Origin: Kalmanozyma brasiliensis GHG001
Lineage: Eukaryota > Basidiomycota > Ustilaginomycetes > Ustilaginales
Direction of reading: 5' to 3'
Length of the DNA stretch: 64,000 nucleotides
Assembly: GCF_000497045.1 (NCBI RefSeq)
Contig: NW_015961948.1
Span: 1,654,535-1,718,534, forward strand
How positions within the stretch are numbered: position 1 is the first letter of the stretch; every line of letters begins with the position of its first letter. The notes beneath the pieces are model-generated. The model had not been told where the DNA came from. It did no database searches and saw only the letters and a list, made by a program, of their open reading frames with translations. The translations under genes and the position numbers were made by a program. Below, piece after piece: positions 52,159 to 61,128 of this stretch.

Positions 52159-54807
52159 ATGACTTCGAATCCGCCTCCGCTGACGCCTAGCGGCCCGGTC
52201 GATGATACGCACTCTGCGTCAAGGCTGCAAGGTCCAGACGTTCAGCGACAGGTGCACCTCCCCGAGGACAATACGTCATCGACCCAGAGCATGGTCGCGA
52301 TGCCTCCTCGACCAGGCTACCGAGATGCTACAGCGCAGCTCTTATCGGCGTGCTCGCAGCTGCGAGATGGCCAGATGGTCGCAGTGCCTGACTTCACTCT
52401 GATGGACTCGATGGCCGCCGTCAAGATCATGGACGCCAGGATGGACTCGGGCATGCAATTGCCAGCCACAGAGCTGCCGGAATCGGACCGCTTGGACGGC
52501 TCAATGGTGACTTCTTCGACAGATGACTTTGACGCATTCAAGCCACTCACTGTACCTGATGCGCTCTGGATCATGGACCGACTTTTAGCATGCGAAGCAG
52601 CCTGGCATCAAGGCTCGGCGTTATCACAGACGCTCTATACCTGCCTCTATTTCCATGCCATCAAGAGCCTCTCGCACAAGCATCCGCGCTTCCAGCCTCC
52701 AAATGACAACTCGGAGCAAATGAATACAACAAGCGACCCCGAAGCCGGCAATTCGTCTGCAAACTCCTTTGTGCCCGATCGAACACCTCCGCAGCTCGTC
52801 TACAAGGTGCTGAGGGCGTTTATCCTCGGCACCGTCAAGGCGATCGATGTCGCCTGGTCAGAGCTCACGTCGAAACAGCATTTCCACGACGGCGAGGACT
52901 ACTCGTCGGACAAGAATGGCCTCAGTCTGCTTGAGACCACCGATACCGGCTGCGTCGTCGCAGAACTTGACGATGCCTTGGAGTGGGTACAGTCGCAGCA
53001 AGCGGTCTTGCCCTCGGATTACATCGAATCGCTCAGGACCAGACTCAGCTTTCGGAAGCAGATGCTTTACGCGGCGAGACTACTCCAAAGTCCAGCCGAG
53101 GCAGCCCCTATCGATGTCGTGATGCACACCAAGTTTGCTCGCCGCAGCTGGTCACTTTTGAATCCGGCATCGGACACACCGCTCATTCCGACCGATGCTT
53201 CTCCATCAAGGCCCTGTTTGGACGACAACATGAACGGCAGAGAGTCGAAACTCATATCTCTGCAGCCTCCAAATCGGAACGCGGCACCGTCGAGTGCAGC
53301 CATAGCTGCTTTTGATCCGGCCTACAATCGGCGTCTCGCCTGGTGCCAGGCATTGAGACCGATATCACTGCCTAGCGCCGAGCACACCTGGCGCATCCTC
53401 AACGGCATCCTCGACGAGCTCCAGGACGTCGTCCGTGTCTTGCAGCGTCCTGGTTTCCTTTCTTGGAAGATCTTCTTCACCCACCGCGCCATCGACTACC
53501 AGTCATCACAGCCGCTGTCTGCGACTCCCTATGTGCGGTCGTTGATGCAGACTGCAATTTGCGACCGTAACATGATTGCCAGTCGTCTTCCCCTCGAATG
53601 GATTGCCGAAGCCTTCTTTCAAGAGATTGCACTCATCGATCCACTCCTTCTACGCCGTGCCTCGAGGATCGGTCGCAACAGTGTCGAGGGCGGCTCGCAG
53701 ACCATGTGGAACGCGCCTCCTCCGCTTGGCCAGCGTATCCACTACTTTCAACAGAGGATCTCCGGTCAGCTTGTTCAGTATCTGACGACACTTTCACAGA
53801 ATCGATCGCGATGCAAGCGCACGCTGGCCTCGAGGCTGTATCGCGAGTGGGTCAACATCTCGGAGGAAGCCAGCGACATCGGACGTCGTCTTGAGGAATG
53901 CCTCGCGCCAGGCGAGCGATACATCCCCGACTCGCTCTTTGCGGCCACGCAGCACGTATCGCTCGAGATTATGACGCAGATTACGCTTTCCGGCTTTGAA
54001 CTCGACCTATACAGCAGCGGCACGGACAGCGAGAGCATGTGGTGGCTTGCCAGTCGCATTCAAGTCGAGCAGAAGATGGTCTGCACCGATCTTCGAGACG
54101 AGCTCTCCAGCTGGCTCGAACAGGCTGCACCGGACAAGAGACCTCGAGGATCCTCCTCGACGATTCTGTATCTATCGCGTCAGATCCTTCTCGCGCAGGC
54201 GTTGGAGCAGCTGTCCATTGGAACGACTTTCCTAATGCAACTTTCCGTCCAGCAGGGCGGTCTCACGAACGGCAAGAAGAATGATCAGCCCGTTCAATGG
54301 TCATCAAGCCGTAAGGAAGACCCAGATGGTCTCGAGCTCGCAGCAGCCGTGTTTGCGAGTCGGACCAAGTGGATGCGCACGAATGCTGCCCGAGCCAACG
54401 ATCGAGAGGCTTCGGACCAGGACGATCCCTGCGAAACGCTCTGGCAAGACTATCTCAGTTTCAGCTCCGAGCTGCATGCCACGGCCCCGCTGAAGCTGCT
54501 GATGGTTGCGAAAGAAAGGCTGGATGAAGCCATTTTGCATCTGCAACATCTTGCAGGTACCTTGACCGAAGAGAAAGGTTCCAATCTCGGAGAGCAGGGC
54601 TTCAACGACTTTGTCGCATCTCTTTTCACAACAGCGCACCACAATCGAGAGGTGCTGGAGCAAGTGGCAGACTCGGAATCCTTGAAGAACGGTGCAAGTG
54701 ACGACCGAGCCCCATTGAAAGGCTCAAAAGGCAAAGCGCTGACAGAATGGGTCTTCGAGCATCCTTGGTTCCCAAAGTGGATGCCTGATCAAGGTTCCCA
54801 AGCATAG
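52159..54807 (+). CDS. MAK10: NatC N-terminal acetyltransferase auxiliary subunit (Mak10/Naa35)
   Basis: 882 residues from the ATG at 52159. A disordered N-terminus (1-45) precedes the conserved Mak10 block DFTLMDSMAAVKIMDARMDSGM (about 78-99), then WIMDRLLACEAAWHQG and the YFHAIKSL helix. The remainder is all-helical, with EWIAEAFFQEIALIDPL and a C-terminal VFEHPWFPKW. This is the layout of Mak10/Naa35, the large scaffold of NatC. NatC acetylates proteins starting Met-Leu, Met-Ile or Met-Phe on the ribosome and in yeast is needed for L-A virus-like particle maintenance. It exceeds the yeast protein (about 730 residues) because of loops at about 190-215 and 340-375. Confidence 0.9.
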   Translation: MTSNPPPLTPSGPVDDTHSASRLQGPDVQRQVHLPEDNTSSTQSMVAMPPRPGYRDATAQLLSACSQLRDGQMVAVPDFTLMDSMAAVKIMDARMDSGMQLPATELPESDRLDGSMVTSSTDDFDAFKPLTVPDALWIMDRLLACEAAWHQGSALSQTLYTCLYFHAIKSLSHKHPRFQPPNDNSEQMNTTSDPEAGNSSANSFVPDRTPPQLVYKVLRAFILGTVKAIDVAWSELTSKQHFHDGEDYSSDKNGLSLLETTDTGCVVAELDDALEWVQSQQAVLPSDYIESLRTRLSFRKQMLYAARLLQSPAEAAPIDVVMHTKFARRSWSLLNPASDTPLIPTDASPSRPCLDDNMNGRESKLISLQPPNRNAAPSSAAIAAFDPAYNRRLAWCQALRPISLPSAEHTWRILNGILDELQDVVRVLQRPGFLSWKIFFTHRAIDYQSSQPLSATPYVRSLMQTAICDRNMIASRLPLEWIAEAFFQEIALIDPLLLRRASRIGRNSVEGGSQTMWNAPPPLGQRIHYFQQRISGQLVQYLTTLSQNRSRCKRTLASRLYREWVNISEEASDIGRRLEECLAPGERYIPDSLFAATQHVSLEIMTQITLSGFELDLYSSGTDSESMWWLASRIQVEQKMVCTDLRDELSSWLEQAAPDKRPRGSSSTILYLSRQILLAQALEQLSIGTTFLMQLSVQQGGLTNGKKNDQPVQWSSSRKEDPDGLELAAAVFASRTKWMRTNAARANDREASDQDDPCETLWQDYLSFSSELHATAPLKLLMVAKERLDEAILHLQHLAGTLTEEKGSNLGEQGFNDFVASLFTTAHHNREVLEQVADSESLKNGASDDRAPLKGSKGKALTEWVFEHPWFPKWMPDQGSQA

Positions 54808-55210
54808 CAGAACGCGACACGATTCGCACCTCACACATATACCCTTGCAATAGACACACTTAGAGATCGGCTACCGACACGCTACTCGCAGAGAAAGCTG
54901 AGTGTCTGTGATTGTGCCGAAGCTTTGCCTCACCAGAGCTCTGTCGGCTGCAGCATACAAACGTATATCGGGGCGCGATATGATCAGCGCCGAGATCCGA
55001 GCTAGCTCCACTTTTTCTTTGCGAGGGTCCAGCTAGAAGCTTTTTCTCAAAATTCGTGCAGCTGCCGGTCCTTCTTGATGAAGCTCAGTTGCAAGCTTCT
55101 TTGGTCCTCACATTCATCCTACCATCATTGACGACATCGACTCAGTGCTGTCGCTGCTCGATCGAAGGACGCAAAGCGACTCATAGCACTCGATCCGGTC
55201 CGGGCTCAAG
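54808..55210. other. 403 bp intergenic region MAK10 / helicase
   Basis: Tandem spacer with the MAK10 3' end and the helicase promoter. It is AT-richer than the genes (for example around 55005-55055). Nothing else was recognised. Confidence 0.3.
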
Positions 55211-57577
55211 ATGCTGCGTGCCGTAGGCAGTGCCTCGAGGCATGTCGAGGTACAGGTCTGCAAGCGTACAGCGACCCCTCATGGTCACCTTGCTGCCTCC
55301 TCGAGCCGTCGATCCTTGACGCACTCGATCCCTGGCTGCTCTCACAGATCATATTCACAATCTTTCTCATCACGCGAAGGATCGTCGCTCACCGGCCAGA
55401 GCAGCTCTACCGCCAGGCTACGGGAGCCCATCGAGATTCGACGCACGGACAGGCATCGATGCTATTCGACAACCGGGGGTGCATCGATAACGGAGGCAGA
55501 CTCGACGGAGCTCGAAGATCCGGCATTAGACACAACGTCGGAGACGGCTCCAAATGCCAAAGGCGTGCAGGACAAGTTCCAAAGACTGGGTCTGAACGCC
55601 AACATTAGTCGCCAGATCGTCGCCACACATCCCAACATCCGACAACCAACGCCAGCACAGTCCGCGCTTATACCGGCGATCCTCTCTCCGACCGATGTCA
55701 TCCTCCGCGCTCATACAGGCACAGGAAAGTCATTCGGTATTCTCTTGGCGCTGCTCAGCAAGCCACGCATTGTGTTTCGAGAGCCCACACCTCAAGACAC
55801 CGAATCCTCGCAGAGCCGGCGGAGAAAGCCACAGACAGGTATCGCCTCCATCATCATGGTGCCGAGCAACGAGCTCGCTCATCAGTACATGCGGTGGGCC
55901 CGCTCTCTGTTTCCGACATCAACTTTGCCCTCGCTGGATCCGGTCATCCAGTGCCTGGTCCGTGGAAACGAAGCGCTCACACCAGAGGAAGAGCTGAAAC
56001 GACTCAAGAAGACCCCGCCACACATCCTCATCGGCACGCCTGGACGCATCAAGGACATTCTGGACATGTCTGCGGGCTCGACGCTGCTCGGCCTTGATAC
56101 GTTGAAGACGCTGGTGTTGGACGAAGCCGATGCGGTGCTGCAACTTCCAGGGCGCTTTCCATCACACAAGCAACGCTGGAAGCACGAGGTTCACAAGGCA
56201 CCCGGATTGCTTGTTCTCAACGACATTATGAAGCGAAGGGCAACGTTCTCTGGCGGTGAGAAGCATCTCTCTGCTGGCTTGGAGAACAGGCCAGGCAAGA
56301 AGAGAGACGAGCGCAGGCCACCGGAGCATGTTCGTCGAAACGTCTACCAAGCTGCTGAACGCTCGTCAGCCAACGCTACCGACCCAAACACTGGACTGAC
56401 GCTTCCGAAACCACGGGGGCCCGGCGTTCATCCCTTGCAGCTAGTGGCGACCAGTGCTACAGCGAACTCGGTGATGCGCCACTTCTTTGGAGCTCGGACG
56501 GGCTGGCTACGAACCGGAGCTAAGGACGGCGGCATGACGTTTGCTCTGCAAGTTGGTCGATGGATCGATCTCACCGGCCTCAGCGGCAAGAGCATGGTCG
56601 ATCAAGGCATTCGAGGGCTGTTCGGAGCGAAAGAACGCTCTCGAGCCGAGTCGTTGATCGAAACGTCGCTGGAGCAAAAGCCATCCACAATGCCCTCCTC
56701 GATCGAGCACACGTGTATCGTCGTAGACGAAGCGCCGCTGTCCAAGCAGCTGTCATCGGTGCCGCTGCGCAACTTTGAGCCCAAGCTCGCCAGAAAGAAG
56801 GAAGGTCCCATCCACACCACAGGGTCCGAATCAAGCAGCGGCCTCGACGACGATCTGATGATCATCAAGCCCGAGGACGAACCGCAAGAACACGAGATGG
56901 ACCAGACGCTGATCGAGGCCCTCGCCTTCAGCTTTGCCTCGGAAGGAGTTGAACGTGGACTGGCGCTCATACCGGCACGATGGAGTCTGCTCAAGACGCG
57001 CGCCTCGCTCGAAGCGCTGGGTGTGACTGTTCGGCTTGCATCCGACGTGACTTCGGCTGCTTCGTCCGCCACGCCAGAGTTGTTTTTGCTGCAGACCACT
57101 TCTTCTCGCGGTCTCGACATTCCCTCGCTCTCGCACGTGTTTCTCGTCGGATACGCTTCCGTCATCGATGCAGTGCAGTACGTCCACTCTGCCGGGCGAG
57201 TGGCACGTATCGGCGGCGATCCGGACGCGCCTACGACCGGCAAGGTGGTCACATTGCTTCGCGGCTTGCCACATGACACGCCGTTGCCCTCTGACGCCCA
57301 AAGCGAAGGTGCACCAGCCGCTCCGAAGAAAGCCCTCTCCACGTCGGAAGCCAAGATGGCCAACGTGTTTAGGCGACTCGGAGTGGTCCCGAAGAAGTTT
57401 GATCTCGGTCTGCTGACCTCTCGAGCTGTCGATGCGGCGGCTACGGGAGCACAATTGGAGAAGCTCGAATCAGAGCAGCCCGAGACCGTCGTCGAATCAA
57501 GCGAAGGCGAAAAGGACAAAGCCGAAAACAAGGTCGAAGAGGAGCAAAAGGAAGAGCCGACTCAACCCTCGCCATGA
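55211..57577 (+). CDS. mitochondrial DEAD-box RNA helicase, MRH4-like
   Basis: 788 residues. Residues 1 to about 50 are Arg/Ser/His-rich without acids, a mitochondrial presequence. Helicase motifs in order: Q motif (Phe123 to Gln150), motif I AHTGTGKS (167-174), Ia VPSNELAHQ, TPGR (276-279), motif II DEAD (304-307), motif III SAT (about 417), motif V TTSSRGLDIP and motif VI HSAGRVARIGG (about 658-668). Motif VI is a variant of HRxGRxGR with Ser in place of the first Arg. Long inserts after DEAD and before the C-domain, plus an acidic Lys/Glu tail, enlarge it. MRH4 helps assemble the mitochondrial large ribosomal subunit; assignment to MRH4 is by layout. It converges on ISA1. Confidence 0.82.
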   Translation: MLRAVGSASRHVEVQVCKRTATPHGHLAASSSRRSLTHSIPGCSHRSYSQSFSSREGSSLTGQSSSTARLREPIEIRRTDRHRCYSTTGGASITEADSTELEDPALDTTSETAPNAKGVQDKFQRLGLNANISRQIVATHPNIRQPTPAQSALIPAILSPTDVILRAHTGTGKSFGILLALLSKPRIVFREPTPQDTESSQSRRRKPQTGIASIIMVPSNELAHQYMRWARSLFPTSTLPSLDPVIQCLVRGNEALTPEEELKRLKKTPPHILIGTPGRIKDILDMSAGSTLLGLDTLKTLVLDEADAVLQLPGRFPSHKQRWKHEVHKAPGLLVLNDIMKRRATFSGGEKHLSAGLENRPGKKRDERRPPEHVRRNVYQAAERSSANATDPNTGLTLPKPRGPGVHPLQLVATSATANSVMRHFFGARTGWLRTGAKDGGMTFALQVGRWIDLTGLSGKSMVDQGIRGLFGAKERSRAESLIETSLEQKPSTMPSSIEHTCIVVDEAPLSKQLSSVPLRNFEPKLARKKEGPIHTTGSESSSGLDDDLMIIKPEDEPQEHEMDQTLIEALAFSFASEGVERGLALIPARWSLLKTRASLEALGVTVRLASDVTSAASSATPELFLLQTTSSRGLDIPSLSHVFLVGYASVIDAVQYVHSAGRVARIGGDPDAPTTGKVVTLLRGLPHDTPLPSDAQSEGAPAAPKKALSTSEAKMANVFRRLGVVPKKFDLGLLTSRAVDAAATGAQLEKLESEQPETVVESSEGEKDKAENKVEEEQKEEPTQPSP

Positions 57578-57777
57578 TGTCGGAGGGCCTGTCGCTGGAG
57601 GCTCTGTTCCGATTCAAGTTTCACACCATATTGTACTCTAGACACACTCACACGCAACTCATCTTTCCATACACAACCACAGCAAGTATGACCAAAGAAA
57701 TGTCCTGAATAGAGAAGGTGAGTGGGGATACCAACTTGACGATTAAACCCGACCACTGCTTTGAGGGCCTGCGCTCT

Positions 57778-58791
57778 TTATGTAAGGAACGACTCTCCGC
57801 AGCCGCACGCCTCCTTGACGTTCGGGTTGTTGAAGACAAACTTGGCGCTGAGTCGGTCCTCCTGCCAATCCATCTCGCTGCCGATGATGCTGAAGAGCGC
57901 CTTGCTGTCGATCAACACCTCGACACCGTCTTGCTTGACCCTCTCGTCGAAGCGACCGGCTTCCTTGGGCGAAATGTACTCGAGGTGGTAGCTCATACCC
58001 GCACATCCCTTGTTGCGAACGCCGACGCGGATGAGCTTCGGGCCTGAGTCGGATTCCATCAATGCTCGCAGACGGAGTACTGCGGTGGGCGTCAGCTTGA
58101 GCGCAGCCGTGCGCGAGCGGAACTTGGTGCCTCGATCCGAAGTGGTCTTTTTGGGTGCAGGAGTGGTGTTGGAAGATGCTTCGGGCATGGTGGCGGCTAC
58201 CTTGGGATCTTGAGCCAGCTCTGCTGCTTGCGAGGGAGTGAGATTGGACGATGGTGCTGGATCAGCAGCACTTGGTGCGGGTGTAGCAGGTGATGGAGTT
58301 GGTGCGGACTCGTTGCCGGTGGACACTGCCGCTACTCGAGGATCCTTCTGCGACTTTGGCGAAGCTGGTGAAGACGGCGACAGTGTCGCACACGCTGGGT
58401 CCACGCTTGCGGTTTCGGTCGAGTCTGAGCGACTGACATTGCTAGACTTCGGAGCAAATGCCGGGTTAAAAGAGGCGGAGGAAGATGTGGACGTGCTAGA
58501 GGAAGGCGTCTGAGACTGCGCTTTGGATGAGGATGTCGGAGACAGACGGTGAGTCGATGTGGACAGCCATCTTGGACGAGAGGCCGTTGGCCTTGAGTCG
58601 ATGACCTGACGCGAAGACGACGCTCGCAGCGATACGCTGGTGCCGGTGGACGCTAGCTGACGAGGTGGCAGTGCGCGAGCGGAGATAGACAAGGCGCTAC
58701 CTCTCGCAGCGGCAGGGTATAAGAATGGTAGCATCGCCACATTCCGCGATGCCGCGACCATCGACGATGACGAGGCGGCTTGTATAGACAT
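57778..58791 (-). CDS. ISA1: mitochondrial A-type iron-sulfur assembly protein Isa1
   Basis: 337 residues from the ATG at 58791. A long N-terminal extension rich in Ser, Ala, Pro and Thr (1 to about 225) includes a mitochondrial targeting region. The HesB/IscA domain covers about 230-337. The three metal-binding cysteines of the family are Cys263 (NKGCAGMSY) and Cys329/Cys331 (ACGCGESF). Isa1 works with Isa2 and Iba57 to build [4Fe-4S] clusters for aconitase, lipoate synthase and complex I/II. The presence of SDH2, an Fe-S client protein, elsewhere in the window is coincidental. The extension is much longer than in yeast and is low-complexity. It is divergent from RPT6. Confidence 0.94.
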   Translation of the reverse strand: MSIQAASSSSMVAASRNVAMLPFLYPAAARGSALSISARALPPRQLASTGTSVSLRASSSRQVIDSRPTASRPRWLSTSTHRLSPTSSSKAQSQTPSSSTSTSSSASFNPAFAPKSSNVSRSDSTETASVDPACATLSPSSPASPKSQKDPRVAAVSTGNESAPTPSPATPAPSAADPAPSSNLTPSQAAELAQDPKVAATMPEASSNTTPAPKKTTSDRGTKFRSRTAALKLTPTAVLRLRALMESDSGPKLIRVGVRNKGCAGMSYHLEYISPKEAGRFDERVKQDGVEVLIDSKALFSIIGSEMDWQEDRLSAKFVFNNPNVKEACGCGESFLT

Positions 58792-59723
58792 GCTCGTGGG
58801 TGATGCAGGCTGCTTGATTGGCAAGCGAGCGTGCGCAAGGTGAATATAAGAGCGAATGTGGTTGAGAAGGGTGGTGATGATAGTTGAAGGTGAAGAGGAG
58901 ATTCTCCGGTGTTGTTTCAGGCGGAATCGCAAAATGACGCCGATCCTTCAGGTCGGGCGTGTCGGTGGCTGTCGGATGCTCCACCTTTGGAAATTTGTGC
59001 TGAGCTGACTGAGTCCAAATCACCCGCCTGTCGCAAAGCGCTCTGCTGCCGGGTTTTTCTCTAAGTCCGGCAAAACCCTCGACACCGCTTTGCCCTGACA
59101 TTTGCGAGCTCTTCCATTGGCTGCTCAGCCTCGAGTCAAGCAGGTCGACAGATCCCTCTATGGACTGCGACAACTCAGTAGCTACGACTGACAGTGAATT
59201 ATGGGCTGAACACAGTTGCGCAAGACGCTCCACGAAGCGTGACATGTTCATCCAGGACTTGTCGCCAAGGTTGAAGATCGGGAGCTGAGTCGATCTAGCA
59301 GATGTGGCGACCGCTAAACAATTCTGCGCCGTGTTACACCGAGACCTGGCTAGGCTTCGGCGAAAATAAAGGTGATCGAACCCTCGCTTTGGCTCCTTGA
59401 GGTGGCGCGTCGACTGCGAAGTGGAGCAACACAGAGCATAGGCCTCAATCTCAGACACCATCTCCTCACCGTCATCATCAGATCCAAGCTCTCGCTCTCA
59501 CCTCGCTTCTCAGCATCCGTCATCCATCAACAGCTCACTCGGAGTAGCGCTAGCGCTGAAATCGACAGCAGCTTCGTCCTCGACCTTCGACACCAGCTAC
59601 CGTTCCGTCGTACGCATTTCAATTCGTCCCATCTAGAGTCGCTTAGGAGACGGCTTCAAAGGAGTCAGCTCATCGACACTACGAAAGACATTCCCCGCTT
59701 CATCCAGCCAACGGCGACCCATC
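58792..59723. promoter_or_regulatory. 932 bp divergent promoter region ISA1 / RPT6
   Basis: Between two divergent starts. I looked for a proteasome control element (GGTGGCAAA) before RPT6 and did not find an exact copy; the nearest is GGTGGCGCG at 59400. No TATA box and no credible gene were found. Confidence 0.35.
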
Positions 59724-60998
59724 ATGTCTGCAGCAGTCACAACACACGCGGCCGAGTCGGCAACCGGCCACGCATCAGGCGCTTCGCTCGCCAACATTGG
59801 AGGCGCCGCAGCTTCCGCAAATGCTCTCGGCATCCAGTCCTTCTACCAGTCCAAGATTCGATCGTACGAGATCCTCATCAACCAAAAGACTCAGAACCTG
59901 CGTCGTCTCGAAGCGCAAAGAAATGCTCTCAATGCCCGTGTCCGACTTCTTCGCGAGGAGCTCCAGCTTCTTCAGGAGCCAGGCTCGTACGTCGGCGAGG
60001 TTGTCAAGGTGATGGGCAAGAAGAAGGTGCTCGTCAAGGTACAGCCTGAGGGCAAGTATGTGGTCGACATCGCCTCCGACATCGACATCTCCACCCTCAC
60101 ACCGACACTGCGCGTTGCCCTCCGCTCCGATTCCTACACCCTTCACAAAGTGCTCCCCAACAAGATCGACCCTCTTGTCTCGCTTATGATGGTCGAGAAG
60201 GTTCCAGATTCCACCTACGAGATGGTCGGTGGTCTTGACCGTCAGATTAAGGAGATCAAAGAGGTTATTGAGCTGCCCGTCAAGCACCCAGAGCTCTTCG
60301 AATCGCTTGGTATCGCGCAGCCCAAGGGTGTTCTGCTCTACGGTCCTCCTGGTACCGGCAAGACGCTGCTTGCGCGAGCGGTAGCCCACCACACCGACTG
60401 TCGCTTCATTCGTGTCTCTGGTTCCGAACTCGTGCAAAAGTACATCGGCGAAGGCTCGCGTATGGTCCGAGAGCTCTTCGTCATGGCGCGAGAGCACGCG
60501 CCTTCCATCATCTTCATGGACGAGATCGACAGCATTGGTTCGTCCCGTGGCGAGAGTGGTTCCGGCGGTGGTGACTCGGAGGTGCAGCGTACCATGCTCG
60601 AGCTTCTCAACCAGCTCGACGGTTTCGAGGGCACCAAGAACATCAAGGTCATCATGGCCACCAACCGTATTGACATCCTCGACTCGGCTCTCCTGCGTCC
60701 TGGTCGTATCGACCGCAAGATCGAATTCCCTCCTCCGGGCCCCGAGGCTCGTGTCTCGATCCTCCGCATCCACAGCCGAAAGATGTCGTTGCAACGAGGC
60801 ATCAACCTCCGTGCGCTGGCCGAAAAGATGGGCCAATGTTCGGGTGCCGAGGTGCGAGGTATCTGCACCGAAGCCGGCATGTACGCGTTGAGAGAGCGTC
60901 GTCAACACGTCTCGCACGAAGACTTCGAGCTCGCCATTGCAAAGGTCCTCCGCGCCCAGGCCTCGTCCGAGACCTCGGTCAACAAGCTCTTCACCTGA
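59724..60998 (+). CDS. RPT6: 26S proteasome regulatory ATPase Rpt6 (S8/PSMC5)
   Basis: 424 residues. A short Ala-rich N-terminus precedes the coiled coil (about 42-85), the OB domain (about 90-155) and the AAA+ module. Walker A is GPPGTGKT (207-214), Walker B IIFMDEID (262-269), and the second region of homology carries the arginine fingers in [13 protein letters not shown] (about 323-335). The C-terminus NKLFT is of the Rpt6 type. Rpt6 is one of six ring ATPases that unfold substrates into the 20S core; it is essential in yeast. The gene sits about 3 kb from the telomere repeats, an unusual place for an essential gene. It converges on the helical-protein gene with 130 bp between stops. Confidence 0.98.
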   Translation: MSAAVTTHAAESATGHASGASLANIGGAAASANALGIQSFYQSKIRSYEILINQKTQNLRRLEAQRNALNARVRLLREELQLLQEPGSYVGEVVKVMGKKKVLVKVQPEGKYVVDIASDIDISTLTPTLRVALRSDSYTLHKVLPNKIDPLVSLMMVEKVPDSTYEMVGGLDRQIKEIKEVIELPVKHPELFESLGIAQPKGVLLYGPPGTGKTLLARAVAHHTDCRFIRVSGSELVQKYIGEGSRMVRELFVMAREHAPSIIFMDEIDSIGSSRGESGSGGGDSEVQRTMLELLNQLDGFEGTKNIKVIMATNRIDILDSALLRPGRIDRKIEFPPPGPEARVSILRIHSRKMSLQRGINLRALAEKMGQCSGAEVRGICTEAGMYALRERRQHVSHEDFELAIAKVLRAQASSETSVNKLFT

Positions 60999-61128
60999 TT
61001 TCATCTTCGCCTTTCCTTCTTTGTTCTCGCACTCATGTACCACCAGCACTTCACGGCCAATTTCCTTTCTCACTGTTCACTCGTCTCGGACGCCTCGCTT
61101 CGCTTGACTGGTCAGATTTTGTTCGCAT

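Noticed and set aside
59390..59410. Possible proteasome control element before RPT6
   Set aside because: Only GGTGGC of the nine-base yeast element matches, and the element is not established in basidiomycetes.
59775..61073. 432-codon minus-strand frame opposite RPT6
   Set aside because: Pure antisense of a highly conserved ATPase; no domain of its own.
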